Positions 1 to 9,572 of a DNA stretch of 14,323 nt are shown piece by piece (position 1 is the stretch's first letter; every line of letters begins with the position of its first letter). The notes beneath the pieces are model-generated. The model was not told the DNA's origin, did no database searches, and saw only the letters and a list, made by a program, of their open reading frames with translations. The stretch spans positions 1 through 14,323 of the forward strand of contig DGUG01000056.1 in NCBI GenBank assembly GCA_002394535.1, written 5' to 3'. The position numbers and the translations under genes were made by a program. The DNA comes from Lachnospiraceae bacterium UBA4316 (GTDB taxonomy: Bacteria; Bacillota; Clostridia; Lachnospirales; Lachnospiraceae).

Positions 1-12
1 AACAAATTATAG

Positions 13-279
<267 letters not shown>

Positions 280-314
280 TTATTACAAATCGGTAATCGA
301 AAGGAGACAAAGAA

Positions 315-830
315 TTGGAACGTCTGTTTGACCTTGATTTCCAACTGTTACATGATGCGGTCATTACAGCGGTTGCCGTTTTTGTTTTGTTCCTTTTCCT
401 TTCCTATATGCTGTTCAAGCCTACCCGTGAACTGTTGCGCAAACGTCAGGAGAGAATCCAGGCAGATCTTGACAGTGCAAAAGAGGATAAGGATGAGGCT
501 CTTAAATTAAAGAGCGAATACGAAGCAAAGATGGCCGGCGCCCAGAAGGATGCCGATGCTGTGCTTGCCGAAGCAAGACAGAAGGCTGTCAAGAATGAAG
601 ATGCGATCATTTCACAGGCCAAGGAAGAAGCTGCGGGCATCATCCGTCAGGCTCATAACGAGGCTGAACTTGAAAAACGCAAGGCTGCGGATGAAGTTAA
701 GACACAGATCATAGATGTGGCTTCCCTTATGGCGGGCAAAGTGGTTGCGGCAGGTATAGATACAAATATTCAGGATTCTCTGATAGAAGAGACGCTCAAA
801 GAAGTAGGTGAGAGCACATGGCAAAGCTAG
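315..830 (+). CDS. atpF: F1Fo ATP synthase subunit b
   Basis: Peripheral stalk subunit that holds the alpha3beta3 head static against the membrane. The 171-residue protein has one N-terminal membrane helix (about residues 15-34), the KPTRELL transition just after it, then a long charged, Ala/Glu/Lys-rich helix (about 40-140) typical of the b-subunit coiled coil. The start is taken as TTG at 315 because a good AAGGAGA lies at 301-307 and no ATG or GTG gives a full membrane helix. The rare TTG start may lower its translation relative to atpE. The end overlaps atpH by 13 nt (818-830), implying translational coupling. Confidence 0.93.
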   Translation: MERLFDLDFQLLHDAVITAVAVFVLFLFLSYMLFKPTRELLRKRQERIQADLDSAKEDKDEALKLKSEYEAKMAGAQKDADAVLAEARQKAVKNEDAIISQAKEEAAGIIRQAHNEAELEKRKAADEVKTQIIDVASLMAGKVVAAGIDTNIQDSLIEETLKEVGESTWQS

Positions 831-1372
831 TTACTACAACTTATGCACAGGCTCTGTTTCAGTTAGCTGTTGAGGAGGGAAAGGTTGACGAACTCTTTTC
901 ACAGGTTGAGGCGCTCATTGCTATTCTTGATGAGAACCCGGATCTTGCAAAGATTATGAGACATCCCGGCGTTGACAAGAACGAGAAGATAGATGTAATA
1001 AACAACATATTCTCGGGCAATGTATCACCCGAAGTGTGCGGACTTCTCAATCAGGTTGTGGTCAATAACCGCTATGAGGAAATTGACGGAATCCTTGCAA
1101 GTTTCATAAACATGGTTAAGGAATACAAGAAGATCGGCGTTGCTTATGTGCAGACCCCTGCTGATCTTACCGATGCGCAGAAGAAGCGCATTGAACAAAA
1201 ACTGCTGGATACGACCGGCTATGTTAAGATGGAAATGAATTACTCGATAGACAAATCCCTTATCGGCGGAATGAAGATAAGGATTGGCGACAGAGTTGTT
1301 GACAGCAGTATTTCAACGAAACTAAATGAATTGGCGAAAGACCTTCGCCGTATTCAGTTAAATACGATTTGA
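818..1372 (+). CDS. atpH: F1Fo ATP synthase subunit delta
   Basis: Delta (OSCP-type) subunit that links the top of the F1 head to the b stalk. The 184-residue length is normal. The N-terminus ([17 protein letters not shown]) matches the helical N-domain signature, and the C-terminal part from Leu148 ([18 protein letters not shown]) is the classic delta/OSCP signature. The ATG at 818 lies inside the end of atpF, with an AGGTGA-like ribosome binding site at 806-811 in the atpF coding sequence. It is followed after 16 nt by atpA. Confidence 0.95.
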   Translation: MAKLVTTTYAQALFQLAVEEGKVDELFSQVEALIAILDENPDLAKIMRHPGVDKNEKIDVINNIFSGNVSPEVCGLLNQVVVNNRYEEIDGILASFINMVKEYKKIGVAYVQTPADLTDAQKKRIEQKLLDTTGYVKMEMNYSIDKSLIGGMKIRIGDRVVDSSISTKLNELAKDLRRIQLNTI

Positions 1373-1388
1373 GAAAGGTAAAAGATCC

Positions 1389-2894
1389 ATGAATTTAAGA
1401 CCAGAAGAGATCAGTTCGGTAATCAAGGATCAGATCAAAAGATACGCGGATAATCTTGAAGTATCTGAAGTCGGAACCGTTATTCAGGTTGCGGACGGAA
1501 TTGCGCGTGTACACGGACTGGAAAAAGCAATGCAGGGTGAACTGCTTGAATTTCCCGGGGAAGTGTACGGAATGGTCATGAACCTGGAGGAGGATAATGT
1601 CGGTGCCGTTCTGCTTGGTGCAGGATCGATCAGCGAAGGTGATACCGTTAAAACAACAGGAAGGGTTGTTGAGGTTCCTGTAGGAGATGCGATGCTCGGG
1701 CGTGTTGTTAATGCACTTGGACAGCCTATCGACGGTAAGGGACCGGTACAGACGGATAAGTATCGTAAGATTGAACGTGTAGCAAGTGGTGTTATTACGA
1801 GAAAATCAGTTGATACGCCTCTGCAGACCGGTATCAAGGCGATTGACTCCATGATCCCGATCGGACGCGGGCAGAGAGAACTTATTATTGGCGACAGACA
1901 GACCGGTAAGACCGCTATCGCCATTGATACAATAATCAACCAGAAGGGACAAAACGTTAAGTGTATATATGTTGCCATCGGACAGAAAGCGTCAACGGTT
2001 GCTTCGATTGTCAAGACGCTTGAGGAATTCGGCGCAATGGCGTATACAACCGTAGTTGCTTCCACAGCAAGTGAAATGGCGCCTCTCCAGTATATAGCTC
2101 CTTACAGCGGATGTGCGATAGGTGAGGAGTGGATGGAAAACGGAGAAGACGTTCTTGTTATATACGATGATTTAAGTAAGCATGCAACGGCTTACAGAAC
2201 ACTTTCACTTCTTCTTCGTCGTCCGCCCGGACGTGAAGCCTATCCCGGAGATGTATTCTATCTTCATTCAAGACTTCTTGAGCGTGCGGCAAGAATGAGC
2301 GAAGAATACGGCGGAGGATCTCTGACAGCTCTTCCGATAATCGAGACTCAGGCGGGTGATGTTTCGGCATACATTCCGACAAACGTTATCTCGATTACAG
2401 ACGGCCAGATTTATCTTGAGACTGAGATGTTCAATTCCGGATTCCGTCCTGCTGTAAATGCAGGTCTTTCGGTTTCGCGTGTCGGTGGTGCAGCCCAGAT
2501 TAAGGCAATGAAGAAGATTTCAGCCCCGATCCGTACCGAGCTTGCACAGTACAGAGAGCTTGCGGCTTTTGCACAGTTCGGATCGGAACTGGATGCAGAT
2601 ACAAGAGAAAAGCTGGCACAAGGAGAGCGAATCAAGGAAGTACTGAAACAGGGTCAGTACAAGCCGATGCCGGTTGAATATCAGGTTCTTATTATTTATG
2701 TTGTAACAAGAAAGCTTCTGCTGGATGTTCCTGTTGACAGGATCGGTGAGTTCGAGGAGTCCTTCTTTGAGTATATCAAGACAAGTTATTCCGAGATTCC
2801 CGAATCGATCAGGAACACGAAGGAACTGTCAGAAGATATGGAAAATAAGCTTAAGAAAGCGATAGAGGATTTCAAGGCTGATTTTCTGAAATGA
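1389..2894 (+). CDS. atpA: F1Fo ATP synthase subunit alpha
   Basis: Non-catalytic nucleotide-binding subunit of F1, three copies alternating with beta. The 501 residues match the family length. Visible features are the N-terminal beta-barrel (about 25-95), the Walker A loop GDRQTGKT at 168-175, the [11 protein letters not shown]alker B region (about 256-265), and the arginine finger in the VSRVGG motif (Arg364) that completes the catalytic site on beta. The C-terminal helical domain is intact. The start ATG follows a GAGAAAGG ribosome binding site at 1370-1377. It sits between atpH and atpG as in the standard bacterial order. No anomaly was seen. Confidence 0.98.
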   Translation: MNLRPEEISSVIKDQIKRYADNLEVSEVGTVIQVADGIARVHGLEKAMQGELLEFPGEVYGMVMNLEEDNVGAVLLGAGSISEGDTVKTTGRVVEVPVGDAMLGRVVNALGQPIDGKGPVQTDKYRKIERVASGVITRKSVDTPLQTGIKAIDSMIPIGRGQRELIIGDRQTGKTAIAIDTIINQKGQNVKCIYVAIGQKASTVASIVKTLEEFGAMAYTTVVASTASEMAPLQYIAPYSGCAIGEEWMENGEDVLVIYDDLSKHATAYRTLSLLLRRPPGREAYPGDVFYLHSRLLERAARMSEEYGGGSLTALPIIETQAGDVSAYIPTNVISITDGQIYLETEMFNSGFRPAVNAGLSVSRVGGAAQIKAMKKISAPIRTELAQYRELAAFAQFGSELDADTREKLAQGERIKEVLKQGQYKPMPVEYQVLIIYVVTRKLLLDVPVDRIGEFEESFFEYIKTSYSEIPESIRNTKELSEDMENKLKKAIEDFKADFLK

Positions 2895-2924
2895 GTTAAA
2901 AACCCTACAGGGAGGGTGTAGATT

Positions 2925-3833
2925 ATGGCGTCGATGCGCGACATCAAAAGACGTAAAACAGGTATACAGTCTACCCAGCAGATTACCAAGGCAATGAAAC
3001 TTGTTTCCACGGTCAAGCTTCAAAGAGCCAAGACGCGTGCGGAGCAGAGTAAGAATTACACAATGCAGATGTATGATACGATTGTTTCGATTATGAGCAA
3101 GTCGGGATATATCGATCATCCTCTTATGAAGCCTAATGGGTGCAACAAGAAGGCGGTTATTCTCATTACTTCAAACAGAGGACTTGCCGGAGGGTATAAC
3201 AGCAATATTACCAAGCTGGTAACACAGAGCGGTTGGAGTACTGATGAACTGGTAATTTATGCTATAGGTAAAAAGGGCCGTGACAGTGTAAAAAGATCCG
3301 GATATGAGATTGTGTACGAGAATTCGGATATGATCGAGGAACCGTTGTATTCCGATGCGTCCGAACTGGCCGGTGATCTGCTTAAAAAATATGCGGCGGG
3401 GGAGATCGGAGAAATATACGTTGCTTATACGATATTTAAAAATACCGTTGTGCATGTACCGAAGCTTCAGAAACTTTTACCGCTGGGAGAAGACAGTACG
3501 CCTACCGAGTCTGTATCAGGTAAAGAGGGTGAAGAATCCATAAAACCCGATGCAGGAGTTGAAAGTGAGAAAAGAGCTCTTATGACCTATGAGCCCGATT
3601 CGGATGAGGCATTAGATGCCATAATTCCGAAGTATGTGACAAGCCTTATTTACGGAGCACTTATCGAGGCAGTTGCAAGTGAGAACGGAGCCAGAATGCA
3701 GGCTATGGACTCTGCAACGGACAATGCGGAGAAGATGATATCGGGACTTGAGCTTCAGTATAACCGTGCCAGACAGGGTGCGATTACGCAGGAGCTTACA
3801 GAGATCATTGGTGGCGCTGAGGCAATAGGCTGA
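2925..3833 (+). CDS. atpG: F1Fo ATP synthase subunit gamma, with acidic insert
   Basis: Central rotor shaft that turns inside the alpha3beta3 head. The 302-residue protein keeps the N-terminal helix (MRDIKRRKTGIQSTQQITKAM) and the C-terminal helix with the SENGARMQAMDSATDNA and YNRARQGAITQEL signatures that form the coiled-coil shaft. Residues about 188-216, between the Rossmann-like domain and the C-terminal helix, are a low-complexity acidic insert (nine Asp/Glu, Ser/Thr/Gly/Pro-rich) that makes the protein somewhat longer than the usual 285-290. The start ATG follows a GGGAGG ribosome binding site. The frame closes with tandem stops TGA TAG (3831-3836). The downstream structured element begins exactly at this stop codon. 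Confidence 0.96.
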   Translation: MASMRDIKRRKTGIQSTQQITKAMKLVSTVKLQRAKTRAEQSKNYTMQMYDTIVSIMSKSGYIDHPLMKPNGCNKKAVILITSNRGLAGGYNSNITKLVTQSGWSTDELVIYAIGKKGRDSVKRSGYEIVYENSDMIEEPLYSDASELAGDLLKKYAAGEIGEIYVAYTIFKNTVVHVPKLQKLLPLGEDSTPTESVSGKEGEESIKPDAGVESEKRALMTYEPDSDEALDAIIPKYVTSLIYGALIEAVASENGARMQAMDSATDNAEKMISGLELQYNRARQGAITQELTEIIGGAEAIG

Positions 3834-3931
3834 TAGGGGGAACCGCGAAGCGGTGGGACCCTGTCTGCACGTGGAGCCCCTATCGCCGAAGGCGATCTGA
3901 ATGGGCGACACACCTTACTGGCCGAGCGACC
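3832..3931 (+). other. GC-rich structured element inside the atp operon
   Basis: This insert-like stretch occupies the atpG-atpD gap (129 bp, where other atp gaps are 9-35 bp or overlaps). By my count 64 of the 98 bases in 3834-3931 are G or C, well above the flanks. Three inverted repeats are visible. An outer stem pairs GATAGGGG (3832-3839) with CCCCTATC (3877-3884). Inside it is ACCGC-GAA-GCGGT (3842-3854). Just after it, ATCGCC-GAA-GGCGAT (3882-3896) shares three bases with the outer stem, so the two are mutually exclusive in part. No T tract follows, so it is not a simple terminator. It may be a dispersed palindromic repeat, an RNA processing or stability element, or an undescribed structured RNA. 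I could not match it to a named family. Confidence 0.6.
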
Positions 3932-3941
3932 TTTAGAATAA

Positions 3942-5366
<1,425 letters not shown>

Positions 5367-5375
5367 GGAGTTAAA

Positions 5376-5780
5376 ATGGCCGATACTTTTCATCTTCGGA
5401 TCACTAGCCCCGACAGATTATTTTACGAGGGTGATGTGACAATGGTGGAGATTAATACTACGGAGGGTCAGATAGGTGTTCTTCCGAATCATATCCCGCT
5501 TACGAGCGTTTTGGCTCCGGGAGCATGCTATATTCATTTACCCGATGCCGACCCGAAGGTATGTGCGATTCACAGTGGATTCATTGAAATACTTCAGGAT
5601 TCCATGACAATTCTTGCGGAAGTGTGTGAATGGCCGGATGAGATTGATGTGAAACGTGCCGAAGAAGCGCGGATACGTGCTGAAAGGCGTCTTTCAGAAA
5701 AAGACGCCGGAATGGACATAGGCCGCGCAATGTTAGCTCTAAAGAGGAGTGCGGCGCGAATAGAAGCAGCAAAAAAGTGA
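5376..5780 (+). CDS. atpC: F1Fo ATP synthase subunit epsilon
   Basis: Rotor-foot and regulatory subunit of F1. The 134 residues show the N-terminal beta-sandwich (about 1-85) with the GQIGVLPNHIPL signature, and a charged C-terminal helical hairpin (about 88-134, rich in Arg, Glu, Ala) of the type that can inhibit ATP hydrolysis. The ribosome binding site AAGGAG overlaps the stop codon of atpD, and the ATG follows after 9 nt, so translation is tightly coupled. It is the last gene of the atp operon, with a terminator hairpin 6 nt past its stop. Confidence 0.96.
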   Translation: MADTFHLRITSPDRLFYEGDVTMVEINTTEGQIGVLPNHIPLTSVLAPGACYIHLPDADPKVCAIHSGFIEILQDSMTILAEVCEWPDEIDVKRAEEARIRAERRLSEKDAGMDIGRAMLALKRSAARIEAAKK

Positions 5781-5786
5781 TTTTAA

Positions 5787-5825
5787 GTGGCGGCGAATAC
5801 TCATTCGTCGTCACGATTTTGTTTT
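5787..5825 (+). terminator. Rho-independent terminator of the atp operon
   Basis: A 12-bp stem pairs 5787-5798 with 5803-5814 around an ACTC loop, with only two G-U pairs. It is followed by GA and a T-rich tail (8 of 9 bases are T at 5817-5825). It starts 6 nt after the atpC stop, the expected place for the atp operon end. The T tail runs directly into the ATG of the next gene at 5826. Confidence 0.75.
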
Positions 5826-8399
5826 ATGGATCAAAACAAATTCAGAAGAAGAATAATTAAACTCTCGGTAACGTTTGTATTGTTTCTGATATCCCTGTTT
5901 GTATCAAATATTGTCCTGAACAGGGGAAATACGGATATGACGGCAGAGATGTCCAAGGCGACACTTCCGATCGTGTATATGAACGTTAATGACGAATATA
6001 TCAATCCTCTCCATGGGTATACAACGGAAATGGAGGGGAATTATCTTCGTGGACCGATAACTCCCCTTATGGCGAACAGATCCGTGACCTTTCGCGCAGA
6101 TCTTTATGATGCGGTCATTGCTAAAGTTTCTTATGAAGTAAGGCCGCTTGACATGTCCAGGTTGATAGAAGAGACGGAAGTATCTGATTTTACCTATGAA
6201 GGCGATGTAATTTATGCGACGGCGACACTCAAAGACCTGATCGAGGACGACACCGAATATATGCTTATTATCAAGCTTACAACATCCGGCGGAAGCGTAA
6301 TCAGGTATTACGCAAGAGTGATTAACAGAGCGGAGCTTTATCTGTCGGAAAAGATGGAATTTGTCAGGGATTTTTCCGACAGGACCATGGATAAGGAAGC
6401 TGCCGAATCAATAAAAAAATACATGGAAACAAATGCTGACGGTGATAATTCCAGTTATGCTTATGTCAATATACACTCAAACTTTAACCAGTTGACATGG
6501 GGAGAACTGGAGCCGGTCCTGATCACCGGCAAAGATATGGAAATCCTTGAGATTGATGAGACGACGGCCTCGATTATGCTGAATTACCAGGTTGAGATAA
6601 TGTCCGAGACCCACAATGTTTCCGAGTTTTTCCGTCTCCAGCGGGGAAAGAGAATGTACCTGATGGAATACGAAAGAATCATGGATCAGGTATTTGATGC
6701 GGACAAGAATGTGGTTGTAAACGGCAAGATCCTCCATGGAATGATTAATGAGAAGCCGGAGGGAATTGAAAACGATGCCGGGACCATATATGCATTTGTC
6801 CAACAGAATGCACTCTATTCATACAATACATCATCCAATACGATGGCAAGACTTTTTGCCTTTGCGGATAAAGACAACAACGATGAACGTACAAGGTACA
6901 ATGCTCATTCGATTAAACCCATGATGATCGATGGTGTCGGTAATATATGGTTTATAGTGTATGGATACATGAACAGAGGCATAAATGAGGGGAAAGTCGG
7001 AGTTGCGCTGTATTACTATGATTGTGCGCTTAATACGATAGAGGAGGAATTGTTTATTCCTTATACCAAGTCATATGAAATGCTTTCCGTTGAGGTTAAT
7101 AATCTTGCCTATATCAGTTCAAGAAACAGATTTTACATTTTTCTTGACGGCGGTGTATATTCGATTAATATCACAGACAGGGAATCCGAGATAATGCAGG
7201 CAAGCATAAGCGAAACAGGTTTCTACTCTTCGGATGATGAAAGTATTATAGCGTGGCAGACAGGGGATTCGGTTGTTGATTTTACACAGATACAATTGTT
7301 CAAACTTAACAGCATGACACCCTATACGATACCCTCAGGAGCGGGAGAGGTGGTTATTCCCCTGGGATTTATGGACAATGATGTCATTTACGGGGCGGCA
7401 AGGGTGTCAGATGTTACAAACGATTACACCGGAAAAACAATCATACCGATGTATTCCGTCAGGATTCAGGACCAAAACGGTAACACTCTTAAGGACTATC
7501 ATCAGGATGGAGTATACGTTCTTGGTGTCGAAAAATCGGATAATCTTCTCATACTTTCACGAGCCACGAAGGAACCCGACAGCGGTGAGCTTTTGCCTAT
7601 AGAGGATGACCAGATCGTAAACAACAAGACACAGACAACTCTTAAGAACAAGTTGTCAAGCGTAGTCACCGAAAAGACGGAAACCACCTATCAGACAGTG
7701 TTGTATAAAGGGGGAGACGGGGAAAAATCATCCGTTAAGGTCACAAATCCAAAAGAAGTTGTATTTGAGGGCAGCAGGGATGTTTCCATCAAGGATGATG
7801 ATACTCTTAAGCGATATTATGTATATGCAAAAGGAAAAATAGCAGGAATATACTCGTCGGCCTCCGAGGCGGTTGAAATAGCCGGAGATCTATACGGGGT
7901 TGTAACAAACAAGCAAATGGCATATGTATGGGAAAGCAGTAACAGGAAAGCAAGTACCAAGATTACAAGTCTTGAGATAAGTGAGACGACTCCAAAAGCG
8001 TCAACTGAAGAAGGTGAATCCGAAGGCGCACCGGAAACCGATAATACTTCTTCGTATGTAAAGTGCATAGATATGATGCTTCAGTCGGGAGGAGTATATA
8101 AGAGCAGTGAAGAAGAAATTCGCAGAAAATCACTTACAAGGGTTCTGTCGGACAATCTTGAAGCCGATGTACTTGACTTATCGGGAGTTTCATTGTCCGA
8201 TGTACTCTATTATGTTTCAAGAGGGTATCCGGTGATGGCGATGACCGGGCAGGGCAGCGCAGTGATAATCACAGGTTACGACAGTAAAAATACGATTTTG
8301 TATGATCCCGGGGAAGAGAGGGTGTACAAACTCGGAATGAATGATTCAAAATCTTTGTTTGAAAAGGCCGGGAACAGGTTTATAACATATATTAAATAG
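5826..8399 (+). CDS. Membrane-anchored protein of unknown function with a degenerate C39-like C-terminal domain
   Basis: Large protein (857 residues from the ATG at 5826) that I do not recognise as a named family. A basic N-terminus (K5, R7-R9, K12) precedes one hydrophobic helix at about 13-31, so it is probably a signal anchor with the body outside the membrane. The middle (about 310-510) has repeated beta-strand-like aromatic stretches and could be propeller-like; this is weak inference. A Ser/Glu/Thr-rich linker (about 718-742) precedes a terminal domain resembling C39-like cysteine peptidases: Cys747 in KCIDMMLQSGG, then GYPVMAM, AVIITGYD and NTILYDPG (Asp827). The usual His of the GHAV motif is Ser811, so it may be catalytically inactive. 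The frame stays open back to a GTG at 5787, but that codon lies in the terminator stem. Neither start has a clear ribosome binding site. Confidence 0.7.
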   Translation: MDQNKFRRRIIKLSVTFVLFLISLFVSNIVLNRGNTDMTAEMSKATLPIVYMNVNDEYINPLHGYTTEMEGNYLRGPITPLMANRSVTFRADLYDAVIAKVSYEVRPLDMSRLIEETEVSDFTYEGDVIYATATLKDLIEDDTEYMLIIKLTTSGGSVIRYYARVINRAELYLSEKMEFVRDFSDRTMDKEAAESIKKYMETNADGDNSSYAYVNIHSNFNQLTWGELEPVLITGKDMEILEIDETTASIMLNYQVEIMSETHNVSEFFRLQRGKRMYLMEYERIMDQVFDADKNVVVNGKILHGMINEKPEGIENDAGTIYAFVQQNALYSYNTSSNTMARLFAFADKDNNDERTRYNAHSIKPMMIDGVGNIWFIVYGYMNRGINEGKVGVALYYYDCALNTIEEELFIPYTKSYEMLSVEVNNLAYISSRNRFYIFLDGGVYSINITDRESEIMQASISETGFYSSDDESIIAWQTGDSVVDFTQIQLFKLNSMTPYTIPSGAGEVVIPLGFMDNDVIYGAARVSDVTNDYTGKTIIPMYSVRIQDQNGNTLKDYHQDGVYVLGVEKSDNLLILSRATKEPDSGELLPIEDDQIVNNKTQTTLKNKLSSVVTEKTETTYQTVLYKGGDGEKSSVKVTNPKEVVFEGSRDVSIKDDDTLKRYYVYAKGKIAGIYSSASEAVEIAGDLYGVVTNKQMAYVWESSNRKASTKITSLEISETTPKASTEEGESEGAPETDNTSSYVKCIDMMLQSGGVYKSSEEEIRRKSLTRVLSDNLEADVLDLSGVSLSDVLYYVSRGYPVMAMTGQGSAVIITGYDSKNTILYDPGEERVYKLGMNDSKSLFEKAGNRFITYIK
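8359..8386 (+). promoter_or_regulatory. Candidate sigma-A promoter for the aminopeptidase gene
   Basis: TTGAAA at 8359-8364 and TATAAC at 8381-8386 are separated by 16 bp. Each box differs from the consensus at one base. The site lies in the final codons of the preceding gene and would start RNA about 30 nt before the ATG at 8424. This suggests that the aminopeptidase can be transcribed independently. The match is by eye only. Confidence 0.45.
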
Positions 8400-8423
8400 A
8401 ACACAAACAAAAAAGGAGACAAA

Positions 8424-9539
8424 ATGGATCAGAGACTGCATAAATTGGCGTACAATCTTGTCAATTATTCTGTAAGAGTGCAAAAAGGCGATAAAGTCTG
8501 GATCAATTATATCGGAGATGATACAGAGGATCTCGCAAGAGCACTAGTTAAGGAGGTATATGCTGCGGGAGGGATGCCTTTTCCGCATTTTGAAAGCCAG
8601 CGTGTTCATAGGGAATTGCTTATGGACTGCAATGATGAGCAGCTTCGAATAATGTGTGAGACGGACAGTGCAATGATGTCTCAGATGGATTGTTTCATAG
8701 GAGTAAGAGCTGCTGATAATGCATCGGAGCTTTCTGATGTTCCTGCAGAGAAACTATCATTGTATAATCGCCTGTATTCATCACCTGTTCATCATGGGAT
8801 CAGGGTGCCGAAGACGCGATGGGTTGTACTAAGATATCCGACCGATGCCATGGCGCAGCTTATGGATTCGAGTTTTGAGCAGTTTGAAGATTTCTATTAC
8901 AACGTATGTAATCTTGATTACAAAAAAATGGGAACAGCCATGCTGAATCTTGTCGATCTCATGAATAAAACAGATAAAGTAAGGCTTGTGGCAAAGGGAA
9001 CTGATCTTTCGTTTTCAATTAAGGGAATTCCGGCAATTGCATGTGACGGTCATATGAATATTCCGGATGGGGAGGTTTACACGGCTCCGGTCAAAGACTC
9101 CGTAAACGGTGTGATAACATATAATGCACCTTCAAGATACGAAGGATTCACTTATGAAGGTGTAAGTCTTACTTTTGAAAACGGAAAGATTGTTAAGGCT
9201 ACAGCTAATGATGATGAAAGAATTAACCGTGTATTTGACACCGATAAAGGTGCAAGATATGTCGGTGAGTTTGCCATCGGTATCAATCCGTATATTACGA
9301 AGCCAATGAAGGAAATACTGTTTGACGAAAAGATAAGCGGAAGCATTCATTTTACGCCGGGTATGTGTTACGATGATGCACCTAACGGAAACAAATCGGC
9401 AATCCACTGGGATCTTGTACTTATTATGACGCCGGAATACGGTGGAGGAGAGATTTGGTTTGATGATGTTCTGATCAGAAAGGATGGCAGATTTGTGATT
9501 CCGGAGCTGGAATGTCTGAACCCCGAAAATCTGATGTAA
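8424..9539 (+). CDS. M29-family metallo-aminopeptidase (AmpS/PepS/AmpT type)
   Basis: Predicted cytoplasmic, two-metal aminopeptidase that removes N-terminal residues from peptides. The 371 residues are slightly shorter than the usual roughly 400-410. The family's metal and active-site residues are in place: Glu217 in IPDGEVYTAP, Glu282 in VGEFAIGIN, His309 in GSIHFTPG, and His328 and Asp330 in AIHWDLV. No signal peptide was seen. The ATG at 8424 follows AAGGAG (8413-8418). A candidate promoter lies just upstream in the end of the previous gene. It is convergent with the glycosyltransferase gene, with 15 bp between the stop codons. The substrate range cannot be told from sequence. Confidence 0.9.
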   Translation: MDQRLHKLAYNLVNYSVRVQKGDKVWINYIGDDTEDLARALVKEVYAAGGMPFPHFESQRVHRELLMDCNDEQLRIMCETDSAMMSQMDCFIGVRAADNASELSDVPAEKLSLYNRLYSSPVHHGIRVPKTRWVVLRYPTDAMAQLMDSSFEQFEDFYYNVCNLDYKKMGTAMLNLVDLMNKTDKVRLVAKGTDLSFSIKGIPAIACDGHMNIPDGEVYTAPVKDSVNGVITYNAPSRYEGFTYEGVSLTFENGKIVKATANDDERINRVFDTDKGARYVGEFAIGINPYITKPMKEILFDEKISGSIHFTPGMCYDDAPNGNKSAIHWDLVLIMTPEYGGGEIWFDDVLIRKDGRFVIPELECLNPENLM

Positions 9540-9543
9540 TAAA

Positions 9544-9572
9544 AAGGTGGGCAGTCAGTTGCTGCCCACTTT
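9544..9572. terminator. Bidirectional terminator shared by convergent genes
   Basis: GTGGGCAG (9547-9554) pairs perfectly with CTGCCCAC (9562-9569), extended by a G-U and two A-U pairs to 9544-9572, around a 7-nt loop. On the minus strand the stem is followed by five Ts (complement of 9541-9545), which makes a strong terminator for the glycosyltransferase. On the plus strand the trailing T run is short (TTTG) but the hairpin can still end the aminopeptidase transcript. The glycosyltransferase stop codon (9555-9557) lies in the loop, so its last codons form one arm. Confidence 0.8.

Noticed and set aside
1484..2065. Long minus-strand frame (193 codons) opposite atpA
   Set aside because: It lies wholly within a clearly conserved coding gene, has no recognisable protein pattern, and is a typical antisense shadow.
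3915..3939. Possible promoter for atpD (TTACTG ... TAGAAT)
   Set aside because: The spacer is only 13 bp and the boxes are poor.
5787..5825. GTG at 5787 as start of the large unknown gene
   Set aside because: The extension (13 codons) is entirely made of the terminator stem and T tail and has no ribosome binding site. ATG 5826 gives a normal basic N-terminus followed by a membrane helix.
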